Notes: a model not told the origin generated them from the letters alone. Shown: positions 9,265 through 19,017, counted from the stretch's first letter. The stretch is DNA of 64,000 bases from CBFHMJ01 sp965656875 (GCA_965656875.1 CBFHMJ010000021.1:1-64000), one strand, 5' to 3'. Translations and numbers: made by a program.

Positions 9265-10047
9265 ATGCTTCAGTCTGTTAGTCAACAGTACGTCAAATCT
9301 CCGGAAGAAATCGAAAAAATTCGCGCTGCCAGTAAAATCGCGGCACTTACCCTGCAACATATTGAATCCTTCATTACGCCCGGTGTGACTACCGCACAAA
9401 TTGATGCTGAGTGTCACCGTTTTATCAACCAGAACGGAGCTAATGCGGCCTGTGTTGGTTATCACGGTTATCAGCATGCGACCTGTACATCGGTGAATCA
9501 TGTGGTTTGTCATGGTATTCCAAATGATAAAGCCCTGAAAAAAGGCGATATTGTGAATGTTGATCTGGTGGTGGAACTGGATGGATATCATGGCGACACC
9601 AGTAAAATGTTCGTCGCTGGTGAACCTGGCGTGATGGCAAAACGTCTGATTGAAGCGAACACGGCTTGTTTATACGCTGGAATCAAACAGGTAAAACCGG
9701 GCGCACATCTTGACGACATTGGCAATGCAATAGAAGCAATGGCAAAAACGTATAACTATGCTGTGGTTCGTGATTATTGTGGTCATGGTATTGGTGCGAA
9801 GATGCATGAAGCACCGGAAGTTGTTCACTACAAACAAGGTGGTAGTGATGTGATCCTGGTACCTGGCATGACATTTACGATTGAACCCATGATTAACATT
9901 GGTACTCATCGGGTGACATTGATGAAAGATAACTGGACGGTGGTAACTAAAGATCGCAAATTGTCTGCTCAGTCAGAACACACCGTGCTGGTGACGGAAA
10001 CAGGGGTAGAAGTATTAACGTTACGGGACGGAGAAACAATCGTTTAA
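9265..10047 (+). CDS. map: type I methionine aminopeptidase
   Basis: Removes the initiator methionine from nascent proteins in the cytosol. The five metal ligands are all visible: Asp100 and Asp111 in VNVDLVVELDGYHGDTSK, His174 in YCGHGIGAKMHE, Glu207 in FTIEPMIN and Glu238 in SAQSEHTV; His83 in VCHGIP is the substrate-site histidine. I chose ATG 9265 because AGGAAA lies 8-9 nt upstream and the protein then begins like other MAPs; a GTG at 9226 would add 13 unlikely residues. It is not beside rpsB, the usual place of the housekeeping copy, so it may be a second copy (inference). Confidence 0.92.
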   Translation: MLQSVSQQYVKSPEEIEKIRAASKIAALTLQHIESFITPGVTTAQIDAECHRFINQNGANAACVGYHGYQHATCTSVNHVVCHGIPNDKALKKGDIVNVDLVVELDGYHGDTSKMFVAGEPGVMAKRLIEANTACLYAGIKQVKPGAHLDDIGNAIEAMAKTYNYAVVRDYCGHGIGAKMHEAPEVVHYKQGGSDVILVPGMTFTIEPMINIGTHRVTLMKDNWTVVTKDRKLSAQSEHTVLVTETGVEVLTLRDGETIV

Positions 10048-10086
10048 AACGTACCGTCAATGTAAAAGGAAAAGGAGTCGTAGACA

Positions 10087-11070
10087 ATGGCATGGCAATT
10101 AACCAGCGTGACGTTTAATAGATTATCAGCAGTGTTTTATGCGCTCATAGTAGCAATCATATTTCGCTTTTCTCACTTGCTGGATGTGCCTGGGCTTTCA
10201 GTGGTTAGTATGACCTTTATTCTGGTCTATCCGTTTGTATCTGGTATGGTTACCGGTTGGCTGGCTACGTCGGAAGAGCCAGATCCGAAAAACCGGAATA
10301 TGTTTGTTCTGGGTTTACAATCGTTATTGATCGTCATTTTGGTCAGCTTATTTACTCTGATAGAAGGCGTTATCTGTTTGATTATAGCGTCACCAGCATT
10401 TTTGCTGTTTGGTGGATGTGGCGGAGTACTTGGCAGCTTTTTACAGCAAAAATTTAGTGACCGTTCGCGGAATAAAGTGCTGTCCTCCATCTTATTACTA
10501 CCGCTGGTGATGTCACCTATTGAAGCGAAATGGGTAGATTTATCGTTTGTTTACACGGTCGAAGATGAAATCGTGGTTCAGGCAACACCAGAACAAGTTT
10601 TTGCTGAACTGGCCGCTGTTAGCACGATTGCTGACGATGAACTCCCTCTAACGTTTACGCATCTGATCGGTATTCCAAAGCCTGTCAGAGCGGATATGCA
10701 CTCATCGCCGGAAGCTGGTGCAATTCGCACCAGTTACTGGGAAAAGGGCGTTACGTTTCAAGAGCAGATTACCCAATGGCAACCGAGTAAGCGTATGTAT
10801 TACCGATTTATCTTTGACCAGGCGACGATGCCAGATGATGCGTTAGACCAGCACATTAAGTTAGGCGGCAAATACTTTTCGCCACTAACCGGTGGTTATG
10901 ATATTGCGGTGAATGAGCAGGGGGAAACTGTGTTGAAGCTGCATACGGTTATTCAGGACAGAACAAATTACAGTTGGTATTCGCGAATCTGGGGTGAATT
11001 TATTTTTAGTGATTTTCATCGTGGGTTATTGAAGATGATGAAGGCGAGGGCGGAAGCGAAAACAAGTTAA
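10087..11070 (+). CDS. membrane protein with SRPBCC-like C-domain
   Basis: 327 aa. Four hydrophobic segments lie in residues 10-150 (YALIVAIIFRFSHLL, VVSMTFILVYPFV, SLLIVILVSLFTLIEG and FLLFGGCGGVLGSF). From about residue 155 the pattern EIVVQATPEQVFAELA ... YWEKGVTFQEQITQWQP is that of an SRPBCC (START/polyketide-cyclase-like) domain, a hydrophobic-ligand-binding fold. It starts 39 bp after map, with GGAGTCGTAGACA before its ATG, so the two may be co-transcribed. Function unknown. Confidence 0.7.
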   Translation: MAWQLTSVTFNRLSAVFYALIVAIIFRFSHLLDVPGLSVVSMTFILVYPFVSGMVTGWLATSEEPDPKNRNMFVLGLQSLLIVILVSLFTLIEGVICLIIASPAFLLFGGCGGVLGSFLQQKFSDRSRNKVLSSILLLPLVMSPIEAKWVDLSFVYTVEDEIVVQATPEQVFAELAAVSTIADDELPLTFTHLIGIPKPVRADMHSSPEAGAIRTSYWEKGVTFQEQITQWQPSKRMYYRFIFDQATMPDDALDQHIKLGGKYFSPLTGGYDIAVNEQGETVLKLHTVIQDRTNYSWYSRIWGEFIFSDFHRGLLKMMKARAEAKTS

Positions 11071-11098
11071 CACGTTCAGTTTTTGAGTAAGTCTTTGA

Positions 11099-11136
11099 AA
11101 AAAGCTCTGATGCTGGTTAATAGCGCAGAGCTTTTT
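11099..11136. terminator. bidirectional terminator
   Basis: AAAAAGCTCTG and CAGAGCTTTTT form an 11-bp stem around a 16-nt loop, with A-runs on the left and T-runs on the right. It sits between the 3' ends of the SRPBCC gene (+) and the first subtilase gene (-) and can serve both. Confidence 0.85.
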
Positions 11137-11155
11137 GTTAGCAAGTAATGTAATA

Positions 11156-12766
11156 TTAGAAGGTTACATCCAGCCTGATACTGGATGATGAGTTAAAACC
11201 ACCGGTGAGATTGACATAGATATAATCATCACCCCACTCAATGTCGTAGACGGTAATGTTTACACTTGTCGCAGTGACATTCTTAACTGGCTTGCTGAAC
11301 CCTTTGAAAGTGATGCCATCGAATGTATTTTCTCCACCGCCAAATAGTGATCTATCCAGAAAATCAAAATAAATGTAATCACTTTCTATGTCGATTCTCA
11401 GACCGCGTCCTCTTAAGAAAGCGTCACTATTTCCTTCTTCGACTGTTGTTGTGATAGGACCTACACCGTAATCAGTGCCTATAGCTGGGTAATTTCTTCG
11501 AGTGGTAATAACATCACCAATCATTGATTGATTGCCACAATTGTTCTGTGTCAACCAGTTAATTGCTCCCTGTACCTGCACCAGGCCAAATCCATACTGA
11601 TCATCGCGTCCTGCATCACCCAAATCTAACGCTGATTGTTGCAGGGCGTTGCGAAGTTCTTGATTTGAACAATCAGGAAAGCGACTCCAGACTAATGCGG
11701 CAGCACCGGTGACAAAGGGGCTTGCTACGGATGTACCGTCCCAGACGGCATACTGATCGCCGGGCATCGTCGAACGAACACCTACACCGGGCGCAACCAG
11801 TTCAGTCTGGTCATGATGTTGGTTATAGCGCCAGCCTTGTTGGAGGGAATCTATGGCATTCACCGCGATCACTTCGTCATAGCTGGCAGGATAAAAATAA
11901 TCGCTGCTACCACGATTTCCGCCTGCGCCGACTAAGAGCGCACCGGCTTCAAAAGCCTGCGTGACGGCGGCTTGTTCCGCTTGCGTGCTGTGGCGTCCGG
12001 CAATACTCAGGTTAATCACGGTACTGCCTGCTTGCAGACAGGCATCAATGCCGGCAATGACATCAGAACTCCATAATTGCCAGTAATTCGGGTTATGAAT
12101 GACTTTCACCTGATGCACTGCCAGACTACCATCGCCAACAACACCCTGAATCCCCTCTCGATCATCAATGGCTGTTAACAGGCCGGTGATAAAGGTGCCG
12201 TGTCCGTAGTCATCATCAAACCAGTTGCCCAGATTGATGTTTTCACCGAGGGTATTACTAACTTCGCCACTAAGATTAGCGGTGGGAATATCCGGATGAT
12301 CACTGGCGACACCGGTGTCGATAACACAGACCTTTTGTGGATGATCGACCGCCAGTGGCATATCCAGCGCCTGAATCATCGGCAGAGCATAGCCTTCCCG
12401 TTGAAACTGAACGGTGCGCCTTTGGTCAGGTTCAACCGATACAATGGCTGAGTGTTTGCTGAGTGACTGTATTTGCTCGGCAGTGAGTAAGGCGACGGCG
12501 CTGTGAATAGAGGGCAAGGTTTCCAGCAGTGAAACTGATGCGTTGCCTGAAGTACTCATCACCGATTCAAATGTCGCTTCGACAGGGTTAACAGATGGTT
12601 GGAAACGAATAATGGTCCGGTGCAATTGTGTTGGATTAACTGCCGTGAGGGTCGCGGTGTTATCAGATGCTGAAATATCGTTCATCGCGAACACTGAAGC
12701 CGATGCCATGCCGGCTGCCGAGATGCAGCCGACTAATGCAATTTTCGTTAAAGAAAGGCGGTTCAT
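11156..12766 (-). CDS. secreted S8 subtilisin-like protease, paralogue A1
   Basis: 536 aa. A signal peptide (LVGCISAAGMASASVFA) is followed by an I9-like propeptide (about 45-120, ending SAIVSVEPDQ). The S8 domain has Asp150 in VCVIDTGVASDHPD, His189 in DDDYGHGTFITG, oxyanion Asn284 in GAGGNRGSS and Ser346 in WDGTSVASPFVTG. Residues 425-536 form a beta-rich C-terminal domain of unknown role that ends in IRLDVTF; its last residues resemble the paralogue's, so it may act in secretion or anchoring. The gene lies downstream of and in the same direction as paralogue A2. The catalytic core is nearly identical in DNA to A2, while signal, propeptide and C-domain differ. Confidence 0.95.
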   Translation of the reverse strand: MNRLSLTKIALVGCISAAGMASASVFAMNDISASDNTATLTAVNPTQLHRTIIRFQPSVNPVEATFESVMSTSGNASVSLLETLPSIHSAVALLTAEQIQSLSKHSAIVSVEPDQRRTVQFQREGYALPMIQALDMPLAVDHPQKVCVIDTGVASDHPDIPTANLSGEVSNTLGENINLGNWFDDDYGHGTFITGLLTAIDDREGIQGVVGDGSLAVHQVKVIHNPNYWQLWSSDVIAGIDACLQAGSTVINLSIAGRHSTQAEQAAVTQAFEAGALLVGAGGNRGSSDYFYPASYDEVIAVNAIDSLQQGWRYNQHHDQTELVAPGVGVRSTMPGDQYAVWDGTSVASPFVTGAAALVWSRFPDCSNQELRNALQQSALDLGDAGRDDQYGFGLVQVQGAINWLTQNNCGNQSMIGDVITTRRNYPAIGTDYGVGPITTTVEEGNSDAFLRGRGLRIDIESDYIYFDFLDRSLFGGGENTFDGITFKGFSKPVKNVTATSVNITVYDIEWGDDYIYVNLTGGFNSSSSIRLDVTF

Positions 12767-12879
12767 AATTACCCTTAATGGTTACAAAATATAAGGGCAC
12801 GTAATATACAACATAAGTTTCTATAAATGATACATATTTAAAATAAATTCATTTAATGAATCGTTGCATGGCGCTCTTA

Positions 12880-14487
12880 TCAAAATGTGAGATGCAGCTT
12901 CACCCATGAGCTGGCAGTAAATCCGCCTTCCAGATGAATGTAGATGTAGTCGTCACCCCATTCGGTGTTTTTGACGTGAATACCTGATTGTTCGACAGTG
13001 ACTTGCTTGATGGGGGTTTGAAAGCCTCGGAAGGTATAGCCGTTAAACCCATTGGTCGAACCAAATGAGTTTGAGTTTCTAAAGTCAATCAGGATCTGAT
13101 TGGGATCCAGATCAATTGAGGCATGACCCTGAATGACGAAAGCATCGCTGTTGCCATCGACCACTACGGAATCAATCGGTGAAGAGTGAAAATCGGTATC
13201 TACATTTGGGTAGTTGCGGCGAGTCGTGATGACTTGACCTGCCATGGAATCGCCACTGCCTGAACTGCAACCGCGCTGTGTCAGATAATCAATAGCAGCC
13301 TGCGTTTGAACCAGGCCAAATCCATACTGATCATCGCGTCCTGCATCGCCTAAATCTAACGCTGATTGTTGCAATGCATCACGAATATTGGCATTTGAAC
13401 AATCGGGAAAGTGACTCCACACCAACGCCGCAGCTCCTGAGACAAAAGGGGCTGCAACAGAGGTGCCATCCCAGTTTGCATAACGGTTATCTGGCATCGT
13501 CGAACGAACACCCACACCGGGCGCAACCAGTTCGGTCTGGTCATGATGTTGGTTATAGCGCCAGCCTTGTTGGAGGGAATCTACCGCATTCACCGCGATC
13601 ACTTCGTCATAGCTGGCAGGATAAAAATAATCGTTGCTACCACGATTACCGCCTGCGCCGACTAAGAGCGCACCGGCTTCAAAGGCCTGCGTGACGGCGG
13701 CTTGTTCCGCTTGCGTGCTGTGGCGTCCGGCAATACTCAGGTTAATCACGGTACTGCCTGCTTGCAGACAGGCATCAATGCCGGCAATGACATCAGAACT
13801 CCATAATTGCCAGTAATTCGGGTTATGAATGACTTTCACCTGATGCACTGCCAGACTACCGTCGCCAACGACACCCTGAATCCCCTCTCGATCATCAATG
13901 GCGGTTAACAAGCCAGTGATAAAGGTGCCGTGTCCATAATCATCATCAAACCAGTTGCCGAGATTAATGTTTTCACTGAGGGTATTACTGACTTCGCCAT
14001 TGAGATTAGCGGTGGGAATGTCCGGATGATCACTGGCGACACCGGTGTCGATCACACAGACCTTTTGCGGATGATCGACCGCCAGTGGAATATCCAGCGC
14101 CTGAATCATCGGTAAAGCATAGCCTTCCCGTTGAAACTGAATGGTGCGGGGCTGGTCTGGCTCGATGGCAAGCACAGTAGTGAGTTGGCTCAATTGTCTG
14201 GCTTGTTGTGACGTGAGTAAGGCAACTGCGGCATTCATGCGTGGCAAGGTGTTAAGCACAGAAACTGGTGTGTGGAGATGTTGACTGAGTAGGTGTGCTG
14301 GGGAGAACTCACTGACAGGCTGATCTGGCGAGAAGTGAACTATCATGCGTTGCGTTTGTTCTACAGCGGATATTTCACGGGTTTGATCAAGATGTGGGCC
14401 TGGTTGGGGTTGTTGTGCGATAACCGGTGACGAGAGAAATGGGGTGCTAATAACGGCGAGTAATGCGGTGTATGAGAGCGAATTCAT
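12880..14487 (-). CDS. secreted S8 subtilisin-like protease, paralogue A2
   Basis: 535 aa with the plan of A1: signal peptide (YTALLAVISTPFLSSPVIAQ), propeptide, S8 domain with Asp147, His186 and Ser343 (WDGTSVAAPFVSG), then a beta-rich C-terminal domain of about 110 residues ending VKLHLTF. From the end of the propeptide to the catalytic Ser the DNA is almost the same as in A1 (compare 13540-14110 with 11800-12370). Flanks are clearly diverged. The paralogues are separated by 113 bp, so they may form an operon or have their own promoters. Confidence 0.95.
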   Translation of the reverse strand: MNSLSYTALLAVISTPFLSSPVIAQQPQPGPHLDQTREISAVEQTQRMIVHFSPDQPVSEFSPAHLLSQHLHTPVSVLNTLPRMNAAVALLTSQQARQLSQLTTVLAIEPDQPRTIQFQREGYALPMIQALDIPLAVDHPQKVCVIDTGVASDHPDIPTANLNGEVSNTLSENINLGNWFDDDYGHGTFITGLLTAIDDREGIQGVVGDGSLAVHQVKVIHNPNYWQLWSSDVIAGIDACLQAGSTVINLSIAGRHSTQAEQAAVTQAFEAGALLVGAGGNRGSNDYFYPASYDEVIAVNAVDSLQQGWRYNQHHDQTELVAPGVGVRSTMPDNRYANWDGTSVAAPFVSGAAALVWSHFPDCSNANIRDALQQSALDLGDAGRDDQYGFGLVQTQAAIDYLTQRGCSSGSGDSMAGQVITTRRNYPNVDTDFHSSPIDSVVVDGNSDAFVIQGHASIDLDPNQILIDFRNSNSFGSTNGFNGYTFRGFQTPIKQVTVEQSGIHVKNTEWGDDYIYIHLEGGFTASSWVKLHLTF

Positions 14488-14592
14488 CGGTTTCCTCAGT
14501 GATTAATGTGCTAAAAGGGAAACGGATTTTAACGCGGAAAGTTTCTATTAACGTGACATAGAACAAGTTTTTAGTGTTATTTGTTTTTCACG

Positions 14593-15567
14593 CTAATCAA
14601 CAAAAAAATAGTCCACTGTTTTCCAGGACATGGCTGGCTGACCCAGTAGCAGCGGCGCGATAAAGTCTTTAATGGCAGGGTAAGGGATGTTGCTGGTCAG
14701 CGTTTGCGGCTGTCCGGTTGAATTGACAATGTCCAGTTCCAGTGAAACCGGTTGTTGTGTCAGACAGTTCTGGAGATGCGTTGTAAGTTGTCTTGCTTCC
14801 AGAAAGTGTTCAATAGCGTCTTCATGCTCGGCTGGGATTGGAATTTCACGTTCTGTGAAATGATCGATAAATGTATTGATCCTTGCCGATTTTGATGGGT
14901 AAGTCTGATCGATATCGTTGTAATACACCACGTCAATCTCATCCAGCTGTTGCACGATGCCTTGATCAACGATGGTTTGTAATCGACTGGTAAAGATGCC
15001 ACACCAGTCAACTTGCCAGCTATCTTGTCTGGCAAAACCGGGAAAATATTCCTGCCAGCCAAACTCATAAGCAGCGAGAGATTCCTGATGTTCGCCGGAA
15101 ACGTAGCTAAAAATAAACGGGTTTTTACCGATCAGCTGTTGGTGAGAGAAACGATAAATCTGAGCGCTGTCTTTCTGGCTGAGTTCCTGCGTATTTTTGC
15201 TGAGTCCGGTCCAGTCAAACGTTGCATAATACTGATGACCAAAAGACAGGCGTAACTCACGCAATAGGGCCGGACGTGAACCCGTATTATTGACAATAAA
15301 ATAACCCGAATCCGGTTTGCTAAACGCAAATTCCAGACTGACGGATGATGATTCGGGTTTGAGTGCTTTTTGTATGACGGGAACTGTGGCTGTTAGCACA
15401 CCGAGAAAAGCAATGATCAGGGAGAGAATTAAATGACTGGATTGTAGAAAGCGTTTCTTTCCCTGAGGCAAATTACAATGATGGCAAACGGCAGCATTGG
15501 GATGAATCGGTTGCTGACAATGAATGCAAGCAATGGTTTCTTGTTGATTTTTCTGTCGTTTGTTCAT
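14593..15567 (-). CDS. zinc-ribbon, single-pass membrane protein, unknown
   Basis: 324 aa. An N-terminal zinc ribbon has two Cys pairs, CIHCQQP and CHHCNLP (residues 14-35). One transmembrane helix follows (LILSLIIAFLGVLTATVPV, about 46-66). The remaining 250 residues should be periplasmic and look beta-rich near SVSLEFAFSKPDSGYFIVNN. The cytoplasmic ribbon and periplasmic sensor-like domain recall membrane regulators, but no family is recognised. It ends 25 bp before the next small membrane gene's region and may be co-transcribed with it. Confidence 0.65.
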   Translation of the reverse strand: MNKRQKNQQETIACIHCQQPIHPNAAVCHHCNLPQGKKRFLQSSHLILSLIIAFLGVLTATVPVIQKALKPESSSVSLEFAFSKPDSGYFIVNNTGSRPALLRELRLSFGHQYYATFDWTGLSKNTQELSQKDSAQIYRFSHQQLIGKNPFIFSYVSGEHQESLAAYEFGWQEYFPGFARQDSWQVDWCGIFTSRLQTIVDQGIVQQLDEIDVVYYNDIDQTYPSKSARINTFIDHFTEREIPIPAEHEDAIEHFLEARQLTTHLQNCLTQQPVSLELDIVNSTGQPQTLTSNIPYPAIKDFIAPLLLGQPAMSWKTVDYFFVD

Positions 15568-15592
15568 GATGTTGATGACGTATTATCAGTTG

Positions 15593-15811
15593 TTAGCGAC
15601 TGAAGTCTCGACAATGTTTTTTGCTGTATTGCGTGGTTAACAGTGCCAGATAAATAAGCCCAAGTGGTGGAATCATTGATAGTAAAAAACCAATAGTGGC
15701 ATTTAATCCTGGGTGTCCGGTGGTGCGTTTTGATAAGTAGTAACAACAGAATGCGACGAGAACCGCAAACAGAATAGTTACCTGCCCAAGCAGTGTTGCA
15801 TTGATGTTCAT
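15593..15811 (-). CDS. small membrane protein, 72 aa
   Basis: Start chosen at ATG 15811 (MNINATLLGQ) because AAGGAG lies 6 nt upstream; the frame is open for 20 more codons without such a site. Two hydrophobic helices (VTILFAVLVAFCCYYL and TIGFLLSMIPPLGLIYLALL) flank a short basic loop KRTTGHPG. It lies 25 bp upstream of the zinc-ribbon gene in the same direction, so the two may work together. Function unknown. Confidence 0.6.
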   Translation of the reverse strand: MNINATLLGQVTILFAVLVAFCCYYLSKRTTGHPGLNATIGFLLSMIPPLGLIYLALLTTQYSKKHCRDFSR

Positions 15812-15927
15812 CCTTAACTCCTTGTATTTAAACGTGCCAGAGCATTGTAGGGTGGTGGCGGGGATTTGCAAGCTTTGCGCGGTACGATGAGCCGTTTAGA
15901 TCCAGCGTACCGCGCGACAGAGAGGTG

Positions 15928-17811
15928 TTACTGACAAGTATTAGCGCTGGATGTAAGCGGTAAGTCACCGCTTACAGATGAGACGCAAAAATTGACGGTA
16001 ACACTGCCACCTAAGCTGCTGGTTGTCTGGAAGGATACATTACCAGCACTGTCAGTGGTGCCGGTTGCTGATTCATTCCAGCTACCAGAAAATTGCCCGG
16101 TAACAGTTTCTCCTATGACTGGATTGCCAAGGTTGTCGAGCATCGTCACAGTAGCAGTACCAAATTTCTTACCTTTACTCGCAGACGCAGTTCCGGTTGT
16201 TAAATTAGAGACTTGTACCGAGGTCGCCGGATCATTACCACCCGTATCCGGGGCATAAATGCTTAAATTATCCAGATACCAGGTATCGCCTGAGAATGCG
16301 TCAGGATCAATAAGTAACACCAGAGTATCAACTTGATTATCACCCGTTTGACCGTCGATTCTGTCTTCCAATACAAACTTCAAACGCTCCCAGCCCTGCT
16401 GAATGCTGGTATGCGCAATGTATTTGGAATGGCGTCCGGTAGGATAATTGGATGAAGTTGCGGTGCCGCTGTTCTCCAGTTGAATCAGGATTTCGGTACC
16501 AACGGGCGCTGCGGTGTAAACATCAAGGTAGAAGGCATTTTCACCAGAGACAAATAGCGCCGCATTTGGAATGTCGGTGACTGTACCAGCGATAACATCC
16601 CATTGGCTGCCCGCGTCTCGGGTGTACTGACCTACAACGGATGAGCTGTTGATTGTGTCGCTACCCGGATTTGCTGCGGCCTGGTTAAACGCACCAGTCC
16701 AGCTGGTGTAGCTGATGGCACGAGCACCTTCAAAATCATCTTGCATCGCAGATAAAGATTGCTCAGGTGATACATGTACATCCATCGCCAGTTGCTGTGT
16801 GCCGCAACTACTGGTCACCGTCAGATTTACGGAGCCAGGTTGGGTGCTCCAGTTGACATTAAAAGTGCTACCGGATGATGTTTGTCCGTCCGGTCCCGTC
16901 CAGCTATAACTGGAGCCTGCAGGTGCGCCTGTCACGCTATAGGTTTCTGTACTGCCCGGTTCTACAATATGTTCGCCAGTCATCGCTGCTTGTCCAAGGT
17001 CATAAACGCGCACGTAGTCTATATCCATGGTTTGCGGCATCATCGTGTCGTCGACCCACCCGCCAATGCTGCCGCCGACTGCAACATTTAGTAAGAAATG
17101 GTAGTTGTAATTATCGAACGTCCAGAAATCCGGATTACTCATGTCCGACGGCGTTTTGGTGGAATAGAGTACATCATCGATATACCAACGGATTTCACCG
17201 GGCTCCCATTCAACGGCGTAAACATGGAAATCATCAGACCAGGCATCAGGCTGTTTTAACATCCGGCCGCTGGTCCATTCATTGTCTGGCCAGGGTTGAC
17301 CATAGTGGATTGTACCGAATGCCACCATGTCGGCCTGACCTGTCGCTTCCATGATGTCGATTTCACCACTCATGGGCCAGCCTTGATCAGGGTCGGTTGG
17401 TAGCATCCAGAAAGCTGGCCAGGTGCCTGTGCCGTCAGGAAGTTTAATGCGGGCTTCATATCGACCATATTTCCACTGCCCGCCATTGGGCATGTTCATC
17501 GTGCGAAGCCGCGCAGACGTATAGCTTTTGGCCTGAACACGTTCCTTTTTGGCTGTAATGGTTAAAATGCCGTTAGCTACGGTGGCATTTTCTGCTTTGT
17601 AATACTGAAGTTCGTTATTACCCCAGCCACAAATACCATAGCTACAACCGTCGCCGATCATCGGTTCCCATTTTGTTGTATCCAAAGCCGTGCCATCAAA
17701 TTCATCTGCCCAGACAGGGACTGGATTTTGACAGGTTTCAGCCAGTGCTAATGTTGAAAAAACCGCTGTGGAGAGCAGTAAACCGGTGTTGATGTATTTA
17801 TTGTTTTTCAT
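15928..17811 (-). CDS. secreted GH16 beta-glucanase (laminarinase-like) with accessory domains
   Basis: 627 aa. The signal peptide ends LALA. Residues 28-270 are a GH16 endo-beta-glucanase with the catalytic SGEIDIMEATG (nucleophile Glu150, Asp152, acid/base Glu155). The loop WPAFWMLP and the partner pattern LLNVAVGG are typical of beta-1,3-glucanases (laminarin, fungal walls). A PKD-like domain (about 275-350), a jelly-roll CBM-like module (about 355-520, ending GDTWYLDNLSIYAP) and a C-terminal Big_1/invasin-like Ig domain (530-627) follow. A LacI-type operator lies just upstream, so substrate-inducible control is likely. Exact linkage specificity is inferred. Confidence 0.93.
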   Translation of the reverse strand: MKNNKYINTGLLLSTAVFSTLALAETCQNPVPVWADEFDGTALDTTKWEPMIGDGCSYGICGWGNNELQYYKAENATVANGILTITAKKERVQAKSYTSARLRTMNMPNGGQWKYGRYEARIKLPDGTGTWPAFWMLPTDPDQGWPMSGEIDIMEATGQADMVAFGTIHYGQPWPDNEWTSGRMLKQPDAWSDDFHVYAVEWEPGEIRWYIDDVLYSTKTPSDMSNPDFWTFDNYNYHFLLNVAVGGSIGGWVDDTMMPQTMDIDYVRVYDLGQAAMTGEHIVEPGSTETYSVTGAPAGSSYSWTGPDGQTSSGSTFNVNWSTQPGSVNLTVTSSCGTQQLAMDVHVSPEQSLSAMQDDFEGARAISYTSWTGAFNQAAANPGSDTINSSSVVGQYTRDAGSQWDVIAGTVTDIPNAALFVSGENAFYLDVYTAAPVGTEILIQLENSGTATSSNYPTGRHSKYIAHTSIQQGWERLKFVLEDRIDGQTGDNQVDTLVLLIDPDAFSGDTWYLDNLSIYAPDTGGNDPATSVQVSNLTTGTASASKGKKFGTATVTMLDNLGNPVIGETVTGQFSGSWNESATGTTDSAGNVSFQTTSSLGGSVTVNFCVSSVSGDLPLTSSANTCQ

Positions 17812-17831
17812 ACCGTGCTCCTGATTTTATT

Positions 17832-17851
17832 GGATGTAAGCGTTTACATCC
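17832..17851. promoter_or_regulatory. LacI-family operator upstream of GH16 gene
   Basis: GGATGTAAGCGTTTACATCC is an inverted repeat whose arms GGATGTAA and TTACATCC match perfectly around a GCGT centre. This is the TGTAA-(N)CG-TTACA form bound by LacI/GalR-type sugar repressors. It lies 20 bp before the glucanase start codon, a position that fits repression. No LacI-type gene is in the window. Confidence 0.6.
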
Positions 17852-17979
17852 TGGCGCGATTTGTACATAAATTCAACATACCGTAGGTACATACTTTCAC
17901 AAAAGTAAGGGAGGAGATAGGAGGTTTTACTGGAAACAGTCATCAATGGCGTTGCGTAGATCGCTGTTTCCAGTTCAGT

Positions 17980-18900
17980 TTATGCGTGGTGATCCAGAAT
18001 ATACTGTAATCCACCATTAATGACTGCGACCTGGGCGATTATGCAGTTTTCATCATCAACTTTTGGGCTGTCCGGATACACTTCCGTAGTCGTTCGATAG
18101 ATTGCGTTAGTGAAGCCTCCGCAAAGTCCCAGTTTTTCCTTCGCGTAGTTGATCACACCGTGTTGTTGTAACGGTTCACCAATCAAACAGCCGTTTTCAT
18201 CGGCGGGCGCAATATGTGTCACCTTTTCCACCGACTCAATAATCGCTTTCTGGAAAGCCGGTTGTGGGTTTTCGGTATCGCCTACGCCATAAAACCCGTC
18301 CGGGATATTCCAGTTGGTATGTTCGACAGCATCACGCGCCGCCAGCGCAGGACGAAACTCTGAGTTGTCGGTATCGGTGGTTTCGTGCAGATCAAAATGC
18401 GCCAGTATGTCCACATTTAACCCTTTGACTGCGGCCATCACTTGAGCGGATTCTTCAGCCGGTGAGTCTGTATAAAATGAACGATTTGGATCAACCGCAT
18501 TTGGATTCCAGCGATTAATGGTTTCGTAACCCCAGGGGCTGATGCAGGGCGTGATGATGATATTGAAGTGTTCGCTCCAACGTTCCGCTTCGGTGGCGGC
18601 AAAGCGAATTGCGCCTTGAACACCACTGGTTTCATACCCGTGAACACCACCAGTAACCAGAATCGTTGGTTTACTGGCATCAGGATTCTTCGTGCGGATC
18701 ATAAACAGGGGATAACGGGCTTCATCATAGGAAAGCGAACCATACTGATGAACATCTAGTCGTTCTTTTAACGCATCAATCTTATTGATGACTTCATCCT
18801 GATAAGAGCGTTTTATGGTCTGGCGAGCAAACCAGGCTTTTCTTTCGTCGTCACCCCATTTTTTCCCTGGCGTGCCAACTGGATACGGTTTTTCTGTCAT
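17980..18900 (-). CDS. M14-family zinc carboxypeptidase-like protein
   Basis: 306 aa, no signal peptide. Zinc ligands of the M14 fold are visible: His87 and Glu90 in GGVHGYETSG and His172 in HFDLHETTDTD; Glu273 in TTTEVYPDS is the likely general base. DPNRSFY supplies the substrate-binding Asn-Arg pair. This composition is that of the cytosolic M14 branch close to succinylglutamate desuccinylase/aspartoacylase-like peptidases. The substrate is unknown. The gene is isolated between the glucanase and the hairpin array. Confidence 0.85.
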   Translation of the reverse strand: MTEKPYPVGTPGKKWGDDERKAWFARQTIKRSYQDEVINKIDALKERLDVHQYGSLSYDEARYPLFMIRTKNPDASKPTILVTGGVHGYETSGVQGAIRFAATEAERWSEHFNIIITPCISPWGYETINRWNPNAVDPNRSFYTDSPAEESAQVMAAVKGLNVDILAHFDLHETTDTDNSEFRPALAARDAVEHTNWNIPDGFYGVGDTENPQPAFQKAIIESVEKVTHIAPADENGCLIGEPLQQHGVINYAKEKLGLCGGFTNAIYRTTTEVYPDSPKVDDENCIIAQVAVINGGLQYILDHHA

Positions 18901-19017
18901 AGCAATTTTTTGTGGTCGTTAGTCGTGGCGGCAAGCATAATCTGGCGGCTCTGTGTTTGTAAATGTGATTTAGCGCAAGGAGCGGGCTATCGCCCGAATT
19001 TGAAGAACGGCTTACGT

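Noticed and set aside
16875..17354. 159-codon frame opposite the glucanase gene
   Set aside because: Antisense shadow with Arg/Ser/Cys-rich composition.
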